A DNA stretch of 64,000 nucleotides from JAXLVB01 sp046329195 (lineage in GTDB: Bacteria; Bacteroidota; Bacteroidia; Cytophagales; Spirosomataceae): NCBI GenBank assembly GCA_046329195.1, contig JAXLVB010000001.1, positions 2,604,001 to 2,668,000 on the forward strand. The letters run 5' to 3'. How positions within the stretch are numbered: the stretch's first letter is position 1; each line of letters opens with the position of its first letter. The notes beneath the pieces were generated by a model that did not search any database, was not told where the DNA came from, and worked only from the letters and a program-made list of their open reading frames with translations. Shown here piece by piece: positions 37,039-46,886 of the stretch. The position numbers were made by a program, and so were the translations under genes.

Positions 37039-38052
37039 ATGCAACTCATTCTCCACACCTTCGATTTGCCCCTGCGATACACCTTTACCATCACGCATGA
37101 ATCTCGTGATGTGCAACCCACCCTGATTGTTGAGCTCAAAGACGGCAACTTAAGCGGCTTTGGCGAAGCAACCGAAACGACATTTTATGGGGTTTCGATG
37201 GAGCGAATGAAAGCGCAACTCAATGGTATTCGGCATAAAATTGAGTCGTACGACCTACAAAACCCAGAAACTTTTTGGGCTGATGTGTTTCCAGACTTGG
37301 CCGATAGTCACCCTTTTGCCTTGTGTGCTTTAGACGTAGCTGCTAATGACTTGTGGGCTAAAAAACACGGCAAAAAACTCTACGAAATGTGGGGACTTGA
37401 CGCCTCGCATAATCCGATTACTGACTATACGATTGGCATTGATACCATCGAAAAAATGGTAGCCAAAATGAAGGAAATGCCTTTTCCTTTGTATAAAATC
37501 AAACTCGGTACCAAAGAAGACATTCGTATTGTACAAGAGCTACGCAAACATACCGATGCAGTATTTAGAGTAGATGCTAACACCGCATGGGGCGTAGAAG
37601 AAACCATCCGTAATTCAAAAGCACTGAGAGAATTGGGCGTTGAGTTCATTGAACAACCTATGCACGCCGAAAACTGGGAAGGTATGAAGCAGGTCTATGC
37701 CGAGTCGGCTTTGCCACTGATTGCCGACGAAAGTTGTATTTTAGAAGAAGATGTAGCTCGTTGTTATGGCTTTTTTCATGGTATCAATGTCAAACTCATG
37801 AAGTGCGGAGGGCTTACGCCAGCCCGCCGGATGATTGCCCACGCTCGTAGGCTGGGTCTGAAAGTCATGGTAGGCTGCATGACCGAGTCCACCATCGGAT
37901 GTTCGGCCATAGCACATCTGCTACCTCTACTGGACTATGTGGATATGGACGGCCCCCTATTAGTCCGTGACGAAATCTCAACAGGCATTCGGATTGATTA
38001 CGGCAAGGTCATTTATGCCGATGAGCATGGAACGGGGGCGAGGCTTATTTGA
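37039..38052 (+). CDS. Dipeptide epimerase, enolase superfamily
   Basis: A 337-residue enzyme of the muconate-lactonising subgroup. The catalytic Lys motif is YKIKLG (K-x-K). Metal ligands follow in VDANTAWG (D), FIEQPM (E) and ADESC (D), then VKLMKCGG carries the second catalytic Lys. The C-terminal CMTES and DMDGPLL segment is typical of L-Ala-D/L-Glu and related dipeptide epimerases, including the characterised Cytophaga hutchinsonii enzyme. It probably acts on dipeptides from murein recycling. Exact specificity cannot be read. Confidence 0.9.
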   Translation: MQLILHTFDLPLRYTFTITHESRDVQPTLIVELKDGNLSGFGEATETTFYGVSMERMKAQLNGIRHKIESYDLQNPETFWADVFPDLADSHPFALCALDVAANDLWAKKHGKKLYEMWGLDASHNPITDYTIGIDTIEKMVAKMKEMPFPLYKIKLGTKEDIRIVQELRKHTDAVFRVDANTAWGVEETIRNSKALRELGVEFIEQPMHAENWEGMKQVYAESALPLIADESCILEEDVARCYGFFHGINVKLMKCGGLTPARRMIAHARRLGLKVMVGCMTESTIGCSAIAHLLPLLDYVDMDGPLLVRDEISTGIRIDYGKVIYADEHGTGARLI

Positions 38053-38057
38053 AAAAG

Positions 38058-38087
38058 GAGGCAGTGATACACACTGCCTCTTTTTTG
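38058..38087 (+). terminator. Terminator after the epimerase
   Basis: GAGGCAGTG (38058-38066) and CACTGCCTC (38072-38080) form a perfect 9-bp stem, followed by T6. Confidence 0.9.
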
Positions 38088-38095
38088 TGGTGCTC

Positions 38096-39115
38096 TTATG
38101 GAATAAAACTAGACCGAGGTCCTCCTGGAGCAAACAAAGCTCTTGAGCGATTCATTTGCCCTGTCGTAAACATAAACATACAGGCATCGTCGGTGTAATC
38201 CATATAATTCATAAACAAGTCACCTTTAGGACCGTTGCCACAAGTTATTCTTGGATATCCAGGACAGCCAAAGTTAGGTCCAGCTGCATTAGGAGTATCA
38301 GCTACAAGGTCTGTACCCCAACAGTTATTGCCATCATCTCCCCAAATGTGGTATAAATTAAGCCAGTGACCAATCTCGTGAGTGGCGGTGCGCCCTTTAT
38401 CAAATGGAGGTGATAAAAAGCCTACTCGCCCAAAGAAATTAGGGCCAATAACAATACCATCTGTGGCTGGGTCACCACCTGGAAATTGTGCATAACCCAA
38501 GGTATAAGGGTCAATATTTCCAATCCAGATATTAAGATACTTAGCGGGATTTATAGGGTTTATACCACCTTTGGCAGTTTTCTTAATGGCATCATTGAAA
38601 CCCCAATAGCTTTTATTGGTTTGTTTACGCACCACCCCGGCTAATGCAAACCGAATATTCATCTTGCCAATCAGAGCTTTGAACCCACTCGGGATGTTTT
38701 TCAAGTCAGCGTTAGTATTGCCAAAGTCTTCATTTAAAACATCAATCTGTGACTGAATCTGAGCCATGCTGATGTTTTCTTGCGCAGTTTTCCAAAGTAC
38801 GTTTACAACAACTGGAATGGTGATTGTAAAACCGTTTGGTATTGTTGGCGTTACCCCAATTTGATTTGATATTACCTGATTAGTAAAAGATTCTATTTTA
38901 CTCATGCGGTTTTTCATATCTGGGTCTTCGGCAAGCTGGGTGTTCAGCACATCCATCGTTGCACAAGAGCGCAGCATTCCAAATGGAACAGCTTCGCCGT
39001 CGGTACGAGCTGCAGAGGTAGCAGCTTTCTCCATTTCGGAGACAGGCGAGTCGGAACACGAGCCGCCCACATAAAGTAGAGCGAGCAATGTAATTAAGGT
39101 TGTAAGTTTTTTCAT
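38096..39115 (-). CDS. M43-type zinc metalloprotease, probable lipoprotein
   Basis: A 339-residue protease of the pappalysin/cytophagalysin family. The zinc motif is HEIGHWLNLYH (H246), followed by DLVADTPNA and the Met-turn MNYMDYTDDACM. The N-terminus is a signal ending in YVGGSC followed by SDSP, so it is probably a lipoprotein, perhaps surface-exposed. The prodomain-like region (~35-150) precedes the catalytic domain. A closely related copy lies next to it (39313-40314). The gene converges with the epimerase. Confidence 0.9.
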   Translation of the reverse strand: MKKLTTLITLLALLYVGGSCSDSPVSEMEKAATSAARTDGEAVPFGMLRSCATMDVLNTQLAEDPDMKNRMSKIESFTNQVISNQIGVTPTIPNGFTITIPVVVNVLWKTAQENISMAQIQSQIDVLNEDFGNTNADLKNIPSGFKALIGKMNIRFALAGVVRKQTNKSYWGFNDAIKKTAKGGINPINPAKYLNIWIGNIDPYTLGYAQFPGGDPATDGIVIGPNFFGRVGFLSPPFDKGRTATHEIGHWLNLYHIWGDDGNNCWGTDLVADTPNAAGPNFGCPGYPRITCGNGPKGDLFMNYMDYTDDACMFMFTTGQMNRSRALFAPGGPRSSFIP

Positions 39116-39312
39116 AATGATTTAGAAATGGATGGAAAATAGGACAAAATGCTTCTAAATTTAGACTTTTTACTTATATAATCCTAACTATAAAATAATG
39201 TTTTTTTATAAAATACTGCATGATAATAAGTAAATTAGTAATTCTAACAAATAGAAAAAGGAATGATGGAGTGCTAACTCTATCATTCCTTTCGAATGGA
39301 TATTAGATGAAC

Positions 39313-40314
39313 TTATTGAACGAAACTGGCTCTTGGTCCACCTGTTGCAAAAATGGCTCTCGAACGGGTCACTTGTCCTGCTGTAAACATATACATACAG
39401 GCATCATCGGTGTAGTCCATAAAGTTCATCCACAAATCGCCATTAGGACCATTACTACACGATAGTTTCGGAAAGCTCGGACAGCCATAATTTGGACCTG
39501 CTGCATTGGGGGTATCACTAACTAAGTCACTACCTGTACATTTGGTGCCGTCGTCACCCCAAATATGACGTAAGTTTAACCAATGACCTACTTCGTGCGA
39601 AGCGGTGCGCCCTTTATCAAAAGGTGCTGATACATAGCCAGTTCGCCCAAAGTAATTAGGCCCAATTACTACACCATCTGTTGCCGCCTTGCCTCCTGGG
39701 AATTGAGCATATCCCAATATACCTCCACCGATATTCCCAACCCACATATTAAGTTTTTTGGTAGGATCGGTAGGATTAAGTCCTCCTTTGTTTGTTTTCT
39801 TAATGTCATCATTCGTCCCCCATGATGTTTTGGTAGTTTGTTTTCGATATACAGCTGATAACACAAATTTAACATTCATCTTACCAATCAAGGGTTTAAA
39901 TGCAGTAGGTGTTTTGGTCAAATCAGTATTGGTATTACTGTAGTCTTCGTTCAAAACATCAATTTGTGACTGTATTTGCGCATCACTAATATTTTCTTGT
40001 GTAGTATTCCAAAGAACATTTACTACTACTGGAATAGTGATAATGTCGTTAGGACCTAGAGCTGAAGTGCCTACTTTACTTGCTATAATCCGGTTAGTAT
40101 GGACTTCAACTTCATCCATTTGGGCTTTCAAATTTGGATTATCTGCCAGTTGTTGTGCTAAAACATCCATAGAAGCACATGCTCGGAGCGTACCAAATGC
40201 CCTAGCTGCTGAATGTTCAACGGAGTTTTCGGCTTCGGTCATGGGAGATTCTGAACAAGAAACCCCTACATACATGAGGGCTAAAAAGCCCATTAAAAGG
40301 ATGGTTTTTTTCAT
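39313..40314 (-). CDS. Second M43-type zinc metalloprotease (paralogue)
   Basis: A 333-residue protein, start at ATG 40314, which gives the signal sequence MKKTILLMGFLALMYVGVSC parallel to its neighbour; a longer frame up to 40470 lacks a signal and is unlikely. The zinc motif is HEVGHWLNLRH (H240), with DLVSDTPNAAG and the Met-turn MNFMDYTDDACM. It is alike to the 38096-39115 gene along its whole length, so the pair arose by tandem duplication. The 197-bp gap between them suggests separate promoters. Confidence 0.9.
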   Translation of the reverse strand: MKKTILLMGFLALMYVGVSCSESPMTEAENSVEHSAARAFGTLRACASMDVLAQQLADNPNLKAQMDEVEVHTNRIIASKVGTSALGPNDIITIPVVVNVLWNTTQENISDAQIQSQIDVLNEDYSNTNTDLTKTPTAFKPLIGKMNVKFVLSAVYRKQTTKTSWGTNDDIKKTNKGGLNPTDPTKKLNMWVGNIGGGILGYAQFPGGKAATDGVVIGPNYFGRTGYVSAPFDKGRTASHEVGHWLNLRHIWGDDGTKCTGSDLVSDTPNAAGPNYGCPSFPKLSCSNGPNGDLWMNFMDYTDDACMYMFTAGQVTRSRAIFATGGPRASFVQ

Positions 40315-40516
40315 AAAATGTGTTGTTGTAAGTTTGAAAATTGAATGTGAAGCCAAGATAGGCATTGTTTCATGATAAATAATTAGCTTCAAAAAAGAAT
40401 TTATCAATCGGTAAGGGGTTAGAGAGAGGGCAGACCGGGTGTAAAAATAAGTCAAAACACGTATCCCCAACGGTTTTTGCGTAAATTGCAGCCCTTATTT
40501 ACTGTATTGTACAACA

Positions 40517-42562
40517 ATGAGCCATCCAAAAGAAATCAAAAGATATACCGTTACGGCTGCCCTAATCTATGCCAATGGCCCTATTCACATTGGCCATTTG
40601 GCAGGTTGTTATATTCCGGCGGATATTTATGTGCGTTATTTACGAGCTAAAGGAGCCGATGTGAAGTTTATTTCGGGTACCGACGAACACGGCGTGCCCA
40701 TCACCATTCGTGCCCAGAAAGAAGGTACTACACCTCAACAAGTAGTGGACAAATACTATGCTCAAATCAAAAAATCGTTCGAAGATTTTGGAATTAGTTT
40801 CGACACCTATTCCCGCACCAGCAAACCAGTTCACCACGAGGTTTCGCAAGACATGTTCTTGAATTTGTATCACAAAGGCCAGTTTGTAGAAGAAGTAACG
40901 GAGCAGTATTACGACGAAAAAGCGCAGCAATTTTTAGCCGACCGCTACATCGTAGGTACATGCCCAGTCTGCGGCAACGAAAATGCCTATGGTGATCAAT
41001 GCGAGCGTTGCGGTAGTACACTCAGCCCTACCGAATTGAAAAACCCTCGTTCGATGCTAAGTGGCGAGCCTCCTGTGATGAAAGCCACTAAAAACTGGTA
41101 CTTACCACTCGACAAAATGCAACCCGAATTGGAGGCATACGTTAACTCGCACCCCGAATGGAAAACCAATGTGATGGGTCAAGTTAAATCTTGGCTTAAC
41201 GACGGTCTCAAGCCTCGTGCCATGACCCGTGACCTTGATTGGGGTATTAAAGTGCCCCTACCCGATGCCGAAGGCAAAGTCTTGTATGTGTGGTTTGATG
41301 CCCCTATTGGTTACATTACGTTTACCAAAGAACTCGTTGGCGAGGGTTGGGAGCGCTACTGGCAAGGTGATGACACCAAGCTTGTGCATTTTATTGGTAA
41401 AGACAACATCGTATTCCACTGCCTGATTTTTCCGGCCATGCTCATGGCCGACGGTCGCTACAAATGGGCGGATAACGTGCCTGCCAACGAGTTTATGAAT
41501 CTGGAAGGTGACAAAATCTCAACCTCACGTAACTGGGCCGTGTGGCTGCATGAATATTTGGAAGAATTTCCAGGCAAGCAAGACGTACTGCGCTATGCCC
41601 TGACTGCCGCCGCCCCCGAAACCAAAGATAGTGACTTCACTTGGGGCGATTTTCAGGCTCGTAACAACAACGAACTGGTGGCGATTTTGGGTAACTTAGT
41701 CAATCGGGCTGTGATTCTTACGGAGAAAAACTTCGATTCTAAGGTTCCGGCTAAAGGTCAACTTACAGCCATAGAACAAGAAACCCTAGCCGCCTTGGCC
41801 GAAATGCCTGCCAAAATAGGCGAAGCAGTCGAAAACTACCGCTTCAGAGAAGGGCTTGGATTGTTGATGGATGTGGCTCGTCTTGGTAATAAGTATTTGA
41901 CCGATACGGAACCTTGGAAAGCCATTAAGACTGACCCTGCCCGTGCTGCTACTATTCTGAATACTACGCTTCAAATCGCAGCTAACTTGAGTATTTTGTG
42001 TGAACCGTTTCTACCCTTCACTGCCCAAAAAATCCGAGACATTCTTCACCTCGAAAAAGGGTTGCTGTGGGCAGATGCTGGAACGTTCGACTTATTAGAC
42101 GCTGGTCAACCTGTTGAAAACAAAGGACTTCTGTTTGAGAAAATGGAAAACGAAGTCATACAAAAACAAATAGACAAATTACACGAATCGAAACGAATGA
42201 ATGAGTTAGCTACCAAGCCGGTAACGCCTGCTAAAGAAGTAATTCAATACGATGATTTTGCCAAAATGGATATTCGGATTGCGACTATTAAGGCAGCAGA
42301 ACTGGTACCCAAAAGTAAAAAATTACTCAAACTTACCCTCGATACAGGCTTGGATACTCGCACGGTACTGAGTGGGATAGCCGAACATTATTCGCCCGAA
42401 GAGGTGGTTGGCAAGCAAGTCTGTTTGTTGGCCAACTTGGCCCCTCGCAAAATGATGGGTATGGAAAGCCAAGGCATGATTCTAATGGCCGAAGATCGTG
42501 ACGGCAAATTAGCTTTTGTTCAACCTTCGTTTGGAGTTTGGAACGGCGGAACGGTTAGTTAG
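40517..42562 (+). CDS. metG: Methionyl-tRNA synthetase
   Basis: A 681-residue class I synthetase that charges tRNA-Met. Visible are [12 protein letters not shown] (HIGH motif), the zinc knuckle [18 protein letters not shown], and [12 protein letters not shown] (the KMSKS equivalent, here K-I-S-T-S). The C-terminal ~110 residues ([21 protein letters not shown] onward) are the EMAP-II/Trbp111-like tRNA-binding domain that dimerises some MetRS. Length fits the long two-domain form. Confidence 0.96.
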   Translation: MSHPKEIKRYTVTAALIYANGPIHIGHLAGCYIPADIYVRYLRAKGADVKFISGTDEHGVPITIRAQKEGTTPQQVVDKYYAQIKKSFEDFGISFDTYSRTSKPVHHEVSQDMFLNLYHKGQFVEEVTEQYYDEKAQQFLADRYIVGTCPVCGNENAYGDQCERCGSTLSPTELKNPRSMLSGEPPVMKATKNWYLPLDKMQPELEAYVNSHPEWKTNVMGQVKSWLNDGLKPRAMTRDLDWGIKVPLPDAEGKVLYVWFDAPIGYITFTKELVGEGWERYWQGDDTKLVHFIGKDNIVFHCLIFPAMLMADGRYKWADNVPANEFMNLEGDKISTSRNWAVWLHEYLEEFPGKQDVLRYALTAAAPETKDSDFTWGDFQARNNNELVAILGNLVNRAVILTEKNFDSKVPAKGQLTAIEQETLAALAEMPAKIGEAVENYRFREGLGLLMDVARLGNKYLTDTEPWKAIKTDPARAATILNTTLQIAANLSILCEPFLPFTAQKIRDILHLEKGLLWADAGTFDLLDAGQPVENKGLLFEKMENEVIQKQIDKLHESKRMNELATKPVTPAKEVIQYDDFAKMDIRIATIKAAELVPKSKKLLKLTLDTGLDTRTVLSGIAEHYSPEEVVGKQVCLLANLAPRKMMGMESQGMILMAEDRDGKLAFVQPSFGVWNGGTVS

Positions 42563-42608
42563 TAGTTGCGGTGAGTCACTGCGCAAAGAAAATTATTACT
42601 TGTGTTAC

Positions 42609-42648
42609 AAACCCATAAGGCTTCGCCAACCTTGTGGGTTTTCTTTTG
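42609..42648 (+). terminator. Terminator after metG
   Basis: AACCCATAAGG (42609-42619) pairs with CCTTGTGGGTT (42630-42640), one non-Watson-Crick position, followed by TTCTTTT. Confidence 0.8.
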
Positions 42649-42658
42649 GAGTAGGCAC

Positions 42659-42692
42659 AAAAAAATAAGGCTGGAACATCATTCCAACCTTA
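42659..42692 (-). terminator. Terminator for the minus-strand gene at 42749
   Basis: ATAAGGCTGGAA (42664-42675) and TTCCAACCTTAT (42681-42692) form a stem, and A-rich 42659-42663 gives a T-tract on the minus strand. Confidence 0.7.
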
Positions 42693-42748
42693 TCCCACTT
42701 AACCTCTAAACCTATTTAAACTATGAAAAAACGCTATTAATGAAGCTT

Positions 42749-43219
42749 TTACAAAGATGGCACCAGTGTGGTCACCTCAATGCTTTCTAACTCAACACTT
42801 GGCGTGGCAAAATTGTTCACGTCAATTGCCCATAAAAAGTTAATGGTTCTTGCTGTAAAATTGAGGTTTTGTTTCCAAGCCTCAGCTTCTTCGCCACCAA
42901 TTTTGCTTAACTTTTCGTTTAGCTTAAGTACTGCAAGTTTGAACTGATTCCTTTGGTTGGCGTCTAATTTCAAAATTGCTGTGGGCTTTTGATTATATAA
43001 CGTAACAACTGCTAAAAAGTCACTCCATTCTGTCTTTTTTGTGAAGCGCTTTGCATTGTTGAGCATATAAGCTTCAAAATCTTTTTCGGTGCCTTTGGCT
43101 AACAACTTCACTGAACTAACTTTCTTAAAAGTGGTATTGCTATAAGAAGTAGAACCGCTGGCAAACGCAGTGCTTGATACTACCATCAAACACACTGCAA
43201 ATTTAAAGAACTTTTCCAT
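42749..43219 (-). CDS. Small secreted/periplasmic helical protein
   Basis: A 156-residue protein starting at ATG 43219, which gives the signal peptide MEKFFKFAVCLMVVSSTAFA. The mature part is helical and Lys-rich, without catalytic motifs. No family is recognised. It stands alone between a terminator and an AT-rich upstream region. Confidence 0.7.
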   Translation of the reverse strand: MEKFFKFAVCLMVVSSTAFASGSTSYSNTTFKKVSSVKLLAKGTEKDFEAYMLNNAKRFTKKTEWSDFLAVVTLYNQKPTAILKLDANQRNQFKLAVLKLNEKLSKIGGEEAEAWKQNLNFTARTINFLWAIDVNNFATPSVELESIEVTTLVPSL

Positions 43220-43458
43220 GATATTTACAATTTTTTTGTCCGATTGACGCTGCAAATATCACGGAATAATTCTAATTTGTCAAGTTTACACTTATCCAGA
43301 ATTTAAAATATTATTCTAATCACATTCCCTAAATTAACATATTTCACAAATTATATATTGCGAATATATTAAAAATTAAACATATATTTGGTTTAATATA
43401 AATTACTATAGGTAAAATTTCAAATTTGAAAAATCTTAAAATTCTTTAAAAAGTACAA

Positions 43459-44019
43459 TCATTCGTTAAAATTATTCATGGTTTGCTGTGGCCCCAAAGT
43501 GCAAAAACTGAGTACAATTTCGCCAGCCCGGTCCAATCGGGCCGGTAGTTCGTCAAATTCTGCCCCTTCAAAGTTTCCCAAAACGAATTCTACCTGACGC
43601 CCTTTTCCGAAATCATTGCCTACTCCAAACCGTAGTCGGGTATATTCTTGGCTACCAAGTACTTCCTCAATATTACGCAAGCCGTTGTGCCCACCGTGCG
43701 AGCCTTTGGTTTTCATGCGTAGCTTCCCGTACGGCAGGGCAATGTCGTCGGTGATTACCAACACGTTTTCAATGGGAATTTTGAGTTCCTTCATCCAGTA
43801 ATTGAGCGCCTTCCCACTCAAATTCATATAAGTAGTAGGCTTAATTAGATACAACGAGCGCCCTTTGTACTTGAGTTCGGCACCATAAGCCAGGCGGCCG
43901 ATGTCAAACTTCAGGCCATGATTAGCCGCTAGGCGGTCAAGTACCATAAACCCTACGTTATGACGAGTTAGCAAATACTCTGGCCCAATGTTTCCTAATC
44001 CAACAATCAAATATTTCAT
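43459..44019 (-). CDS. pth: Peptidyl-tRNA hydrolase
   Basis: A 186-residue enzyme that releases peptidyl groups from tRNA. Family residues are N10 in GLGNIGPEY, catalytic H20 in [21 protein letters not shown] with the conserved Asp, [10 protein letters not shown] and RLRFGVG. Length is standard. It is divergent from pyrR with 89 bp between the starts. Confidence 0.95.
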   Translation of the reverse strand: MKYLIVGLGNIGPEYLLTRHNVGFMVLDRLAANHGLKFDIGRLAYGAELKYKGRSLYLIKPTTYMNLSGKALNYWMKELKIPIENVLVITDDIALPYGKLRMKTKGSHGGHNGLRNIEEVLGSQEYTRLRFGVGNDFGKGRQVEFVLGNFEGAEFDELPARLDRAGEIVLSFCTLGPQQTMNNFNE

Positions 44020-44093
44020 AGCACGGTTACTTCAAATTGATGAAAGCGCAAAAATAATACCGCTTTTGCTGATAACTGATACGTAATTACTGA

Positions 44094-44101
44094 TAACTTT
44101 G
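44094..44101 (+). promoter_or_regulatory. Consensus -7 element at the pyrR start
   Basis: TAACTTTG matches TAnnTTTG exactly and ends 7 bp before the ATG at 44109, so transcription probably begins at or next to the start codon. No clear -33 element was seen. Confidence 0.5.
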
Positions 44102-44108
44102 CAGTGCT

Positions 44109-44645
44109 ATGCAGCGTCGTCTTATTCTTGCCAGCCCGTTGTTAGAGATTGTGATCAGTCGGTTGTGTCAGCAACTGATTGAAAATCACCAAGATTTTGC
44201 TGAATCCGTCATCTTAGGATTGCAGCCTCGGGGTATTTTTTTAGCCGAACGGATTCACAAGCAGCTTGTTGCCGAAACGGGCATTCAGATTCCATTTGGG
44301 TATTTAGATGCCACGTTTTATCGTGACGATTTTCGTCGCCGGGAATCGCCCCTCCAGCCCAATGCTACTCGGATTCCATTTATTATCGAGAAAAAAAGGG
44401 TCATCTTGATTGATGATGTGCTGGCTACTGCCCGGATGGTGCGAGCTGCGCTAGATGCGATGTCGGCTTTTGGCCGCCCCGAAAGCGTAGAGCTCTGTGT
44501 GCTCATTGACCGTCAGTATAACCGTGATTTGCCCATTCAGCCTAACTATGTAGGAAAACGGGTAAATACTTTAGATACACAAAAAGTATTGGTAGAGTGG
44601 AAAGAACAAGGCCATGATGCCGACCAAATTTGGTTAATGGATTAG
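44109..44645 (+). CDS. pyrR: PyrR-type phosphoribosyltransferase / pyrimidine regulator
   Basis: A 178-residue protein with the PyrR pattern: GLQPRGIFLAERI, LDATFYRDDFRRR, VILIDDVLATARMVRAALDA (PRPP loop) and VLIDRQYNRDLPIQPNYVGK. In Gram-positive bacteria PyrR binds pyr mRNA and has weak uracil phosphoribosyltransferase activity. Here the loop reads TAR where TGR is usual, which could weaken catalysis. It lies directly upstream of pyrB, separated by a terminator and a repeat tract. Confidence 0.88.
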   Translation: MQRRLILASPLLEIVISRLCQQLIENHQDFAESVILGLQPRGIFLAERIHKQLVAETGIQIPFGYLDATFYRDDFRRRESPLQPNATRIPFIIEKKRVILIDDVLATARMVRAALDAMSAFGRPESVELCVLIDRQYNRDLPIQPNYVGKRVNTLDTQKVLVEWKEQGHDADQIWLMD

Positions 44646-44647
44646 TT

Positions 44648-44674
44648 ATACGGGCCTGTAGCCCGTATTTTTTT
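44648..44674 (+). terminator. Hairpin terminator between pyrR and pyrB
   Basis: ATACGGGC (44648-44655) and GCCCGTAT (44661-44668) form a perfect stem with a 5-nt loop, followed by a T7 tract. It begins 3 bp after the pyrR stop. Confidence 0.9.
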
Positions 44675-44726
44675 GTAATGATGTGAACGCTAGGTTTCTA
44701 TAAGGATGCTCAACGCAACAACTTTT

Positions 44727-44784
44727 GCACTCTCCACTTTAACCTTTACACTTTAACCTTTACACTTTTAACCCTTACACTTAT
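44727..44784 (-). repeat. Pyrimidine-rich repeat tract before pyrB
   Basis: Units of the CTTTAACCTTTACA type repeat three to four times. On the minus strand they read GTGTAAAGGTTAAAGTGGAGAG, which is the same vocabulary as the tract at 10039-10172. Confidence 0.6.
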
Positions 44785-44790
44785 TATAAA

Positions 44791-45711
44791 ATGTCGTTGT
44801 CAGTCAGACATTTACTGGGAATCAAAGATCTTACAGAGCGAGATATTCAACTCATTTTTCAGACAGCAGATGAGTTCAAAGAAGTTCTGAATCGGCCTAT
44901 TAAAAAAGTGCCTTCGTTGCGAGACATCACCATCGCCAATGTATTTTTTGAGAATTCGACCCGAACTCGCTTGTCGTTTGAGCTAGCTGAGAAGCGACTT
45001 TCGGCGGATGTAGTGAACTTTTCGTCGTCGAGTAGTTCGGTCAAAAAGGGAGAAACCTTGCTCGATACCGTCAACAACATTTTGGCCATGAAGGTGGACA
45101 TGATTGTGATGCGGCACAGCAGTCCTGGCGCTCCTCATTATTTGGCAAAACGTACTCAAACACAGGTGGTTAATGCTGGAGACGGCACACATGAGCACCC
45201 TACGCAGGCGCTGTTAGATTCATTTTCGATTCGGGAAAAATTGGGCGATGTCGCCGGTAAAAAAGTGGCCATTATTGGTGATATTTTACATTCACGAGTG
45301 GCACTTTCTAATATTTTTTGCCTTCAAAAATTAGGTGCTGAAGTGATGGTATGTGGCCCCAGCACGCTGATTCCAAAGTACATCACCTCATTGGGTGTGA
45401 AAGTGTCGCACGATGTACAAACCGCTCTTGACTGGTGCGATGTAGCCAATGTGCTGCGGATTCAGTTGGAGCGTCAGCAAATCAAATACTTCCCGTCGCT
45501 GCGAGAGTATTCGTTGTATTTTGGCATTGATAAGCAACGTTTAGACAACCTAAATAAAGAAATTGTATTGATGCACCCTGGCCCTATCAACCGTGGTGTA
45601 GAACTCACCAGCGATGCCGCCGACTCTGGCCATTCTATTATTTTGCAACAGGTAGAAAACGGCGTGGCTATTCGGATGGCAGTGCTGTACTTGCTGGCTG
45701 CCCAGCGATGA
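44791..45711 (+). CDS. pyrB: Aspartate carbamoyltransferase catalytic subunit
   Basis: A 306-residue enzyme joining aspartate and carbamoyl phosphate in pyrimidine synthesis. Active-site motifs are FFENSTRTRLSFE, SSVKKGETLLDT with the catalytic Lys loop, HEHPTQALLD and HPGPINRGVEL. No pyrI regulatory-subunit gene is adjacent. PyrR upstream makes pyrimidine-responsive control likely. Confidence 0.95.
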   Translation: MSLSVRHLLGIKDLTERDIQLIFQTADEFKEVLNRPIKKVPSLRDITIANVFFENSTRTRLSFELAEKRLSADVVNFSSSSSSVKKGETLLDTVNNILAMKVDMIVMRHSSPGAPHYLAKRTQTQVVNAGDGTHEHPTQALLDSFSIREKLGDVAGKKVAIIGDILHSRVALSNIFCLQKLGAEVMVCGPSTLIPKYITSLGVKVSHDVQTALDWCDVANVLRIQLERQQIKYFPSLREYSLYFGIDKQRLDNLNKEIVLMHPGPINRGVELTSDAADSGHSIILQQVENGVAIRMAVLYLLAAQR

Positions 45712-45925
45712 TTAATACAAAAAATTGAATCATCCATCAAAGAGACCGTAGATGCTATAATGAAGAAAAGCGGTTTTCATGGTGTTGTGGCGTCATCTTG
45801 TTTGGTTTATAGATCAACTCCCAAGAGTAGTAGATTGTGAAATTGCTTGAAATTCAGCTAAATTTGGTATAATTTTTGCCCTGTAAAAAGAGTTCTGGTT
45901 CTAAAATCTTGCCAACTTTATTTGT

Positions 45926-46741
45926 ATGAAACAGCTATTTTTACTCTCCCTTTTTGTGATAAGCATGAGCGCATCGGCTCAGCGAATCAATAACCTAAAT
46001 CACTTTAAATATGTGTACTTGGCACCTTTGGTCTATGAAAATGGCGAAGACGACCGATACCGGATTATTTCGCAAGTAAAGTTGCGATTAGAAAAGTCTG
46101 GGTTGCGGGTCATCCGTACCAAAGGGCCGCTTATTGCGAACCCTGATATTCAGAATGCTGATATTATTACCTGCGTGGTTAGTCATCACGACATCAATAA
46201 CCACTACTTATTCAAAAAAGACACCCTTCGAATGGAGTTTTTTGACTGCTTCAACGACAAAGTCTATGAAGCCGTAGAAGTAACACGTGGTGCCGAGATT
46301 AATCCTGAAAAGGCTTACGAAAAGGCTACTGCTCTGATGCTCAGAGAGTTTAGCTCTTACCATTATAGTTATCAACCACAGCCAAAGTATGAAGCAAAGC
46401 AATTGGAAACGTCCAAGGCACTGGCTAAAGCTTCGTTTCCAGGTGGATTAGGTAAAATGGACGAGTTTTTGAGCTCAAGCATGATTTATCCAAGAGGTTC
46501 GCAGCGTTTGGCGGGTACAGTAGATTTGTCATTTATTATTGACCCACGTGGCTTTGTGAAAGACGTACAAGTGGTGAAAGGGCTTCGTGCCGATATTGAT
46601 ACCGAAGCTCGCCGAGTATTTTTGTTGATGCCTCGCTGGATTCCAGGGATGAAAGACGGCAAACCTACCGAAAGCAAACTGGCGTATTCGCTGGTGGTAG
46701 AGCCCAAAGGTAAAATCAACCAAGAACGGGTAGATTATTAA
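45926..46741 (+). CDS. Secreted protein with C-terminal TonB-C domain
   Basis: A 271-residue protein with a signal peptide (MKQLFLLSLFVISMSASAQ). Residues ~20-155 are a Bacteroidota-type N-terminal domain with no known name. Residues ~170-262 carry the TonB C-terminal fold: FPGGLGKMDEFLSSSMIYP, GTVDLSFIIDPRGFVKDVQVVKG and PRWIPGMKDGKP. Such secreted TonB-C proteins are common in Bacteroidota and are not true energy transducers. Confidence 0.85.
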   Translation: MKQLFLLSLFVISMSASAQRINNLNHFKYVYLAPLVYENGEDDRYRIISQVKLRLEKSGLRVIRTKGPLIANPDIQNADIITCVVSHHDINNHYLFKKDTLRMEFFDCFNDKVYEAVEVTRGAEINPEKAYEKATALMLREFSSYHYSYQPQPKYEAKQLETSKALAKASFPGGLGKMDEFLSSSMIYPRGSQRLAGTVDLSFIIDPRGFVKDVQVVKGLRADIDTEARRVFLLMPRWIPGMKDGKPTESKLAYSLVVEPKGKINQERVDY

Positions 46742-46838
46742 AAGAAGGATTACCCTACTCAATGCCGATGAGCCAGCGCTTGTCGGCATTTTTGTTTTTT
46801 AGTATCTTGAATCAACTATTGAGTGTAATAGACAAGGG

Positions 46839-46869
46839 TTGTTTTGTCGGCTATGAATGTTTAGCTTTG
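46839..46869 (+). promoter_or_regulatory. Promoter before the Uma2 gene
   Basis: TTG (46839-46841), 20 bp spacer, then TAGCTTTG (46862-46869), a good fit to the Bacteroidota -33/-7 elements. The ATG at 46887 is 18 bp downstream. Confidence 0.55.
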
Positions 46870-46886
46870 TTAAAAACTGATGCGCT

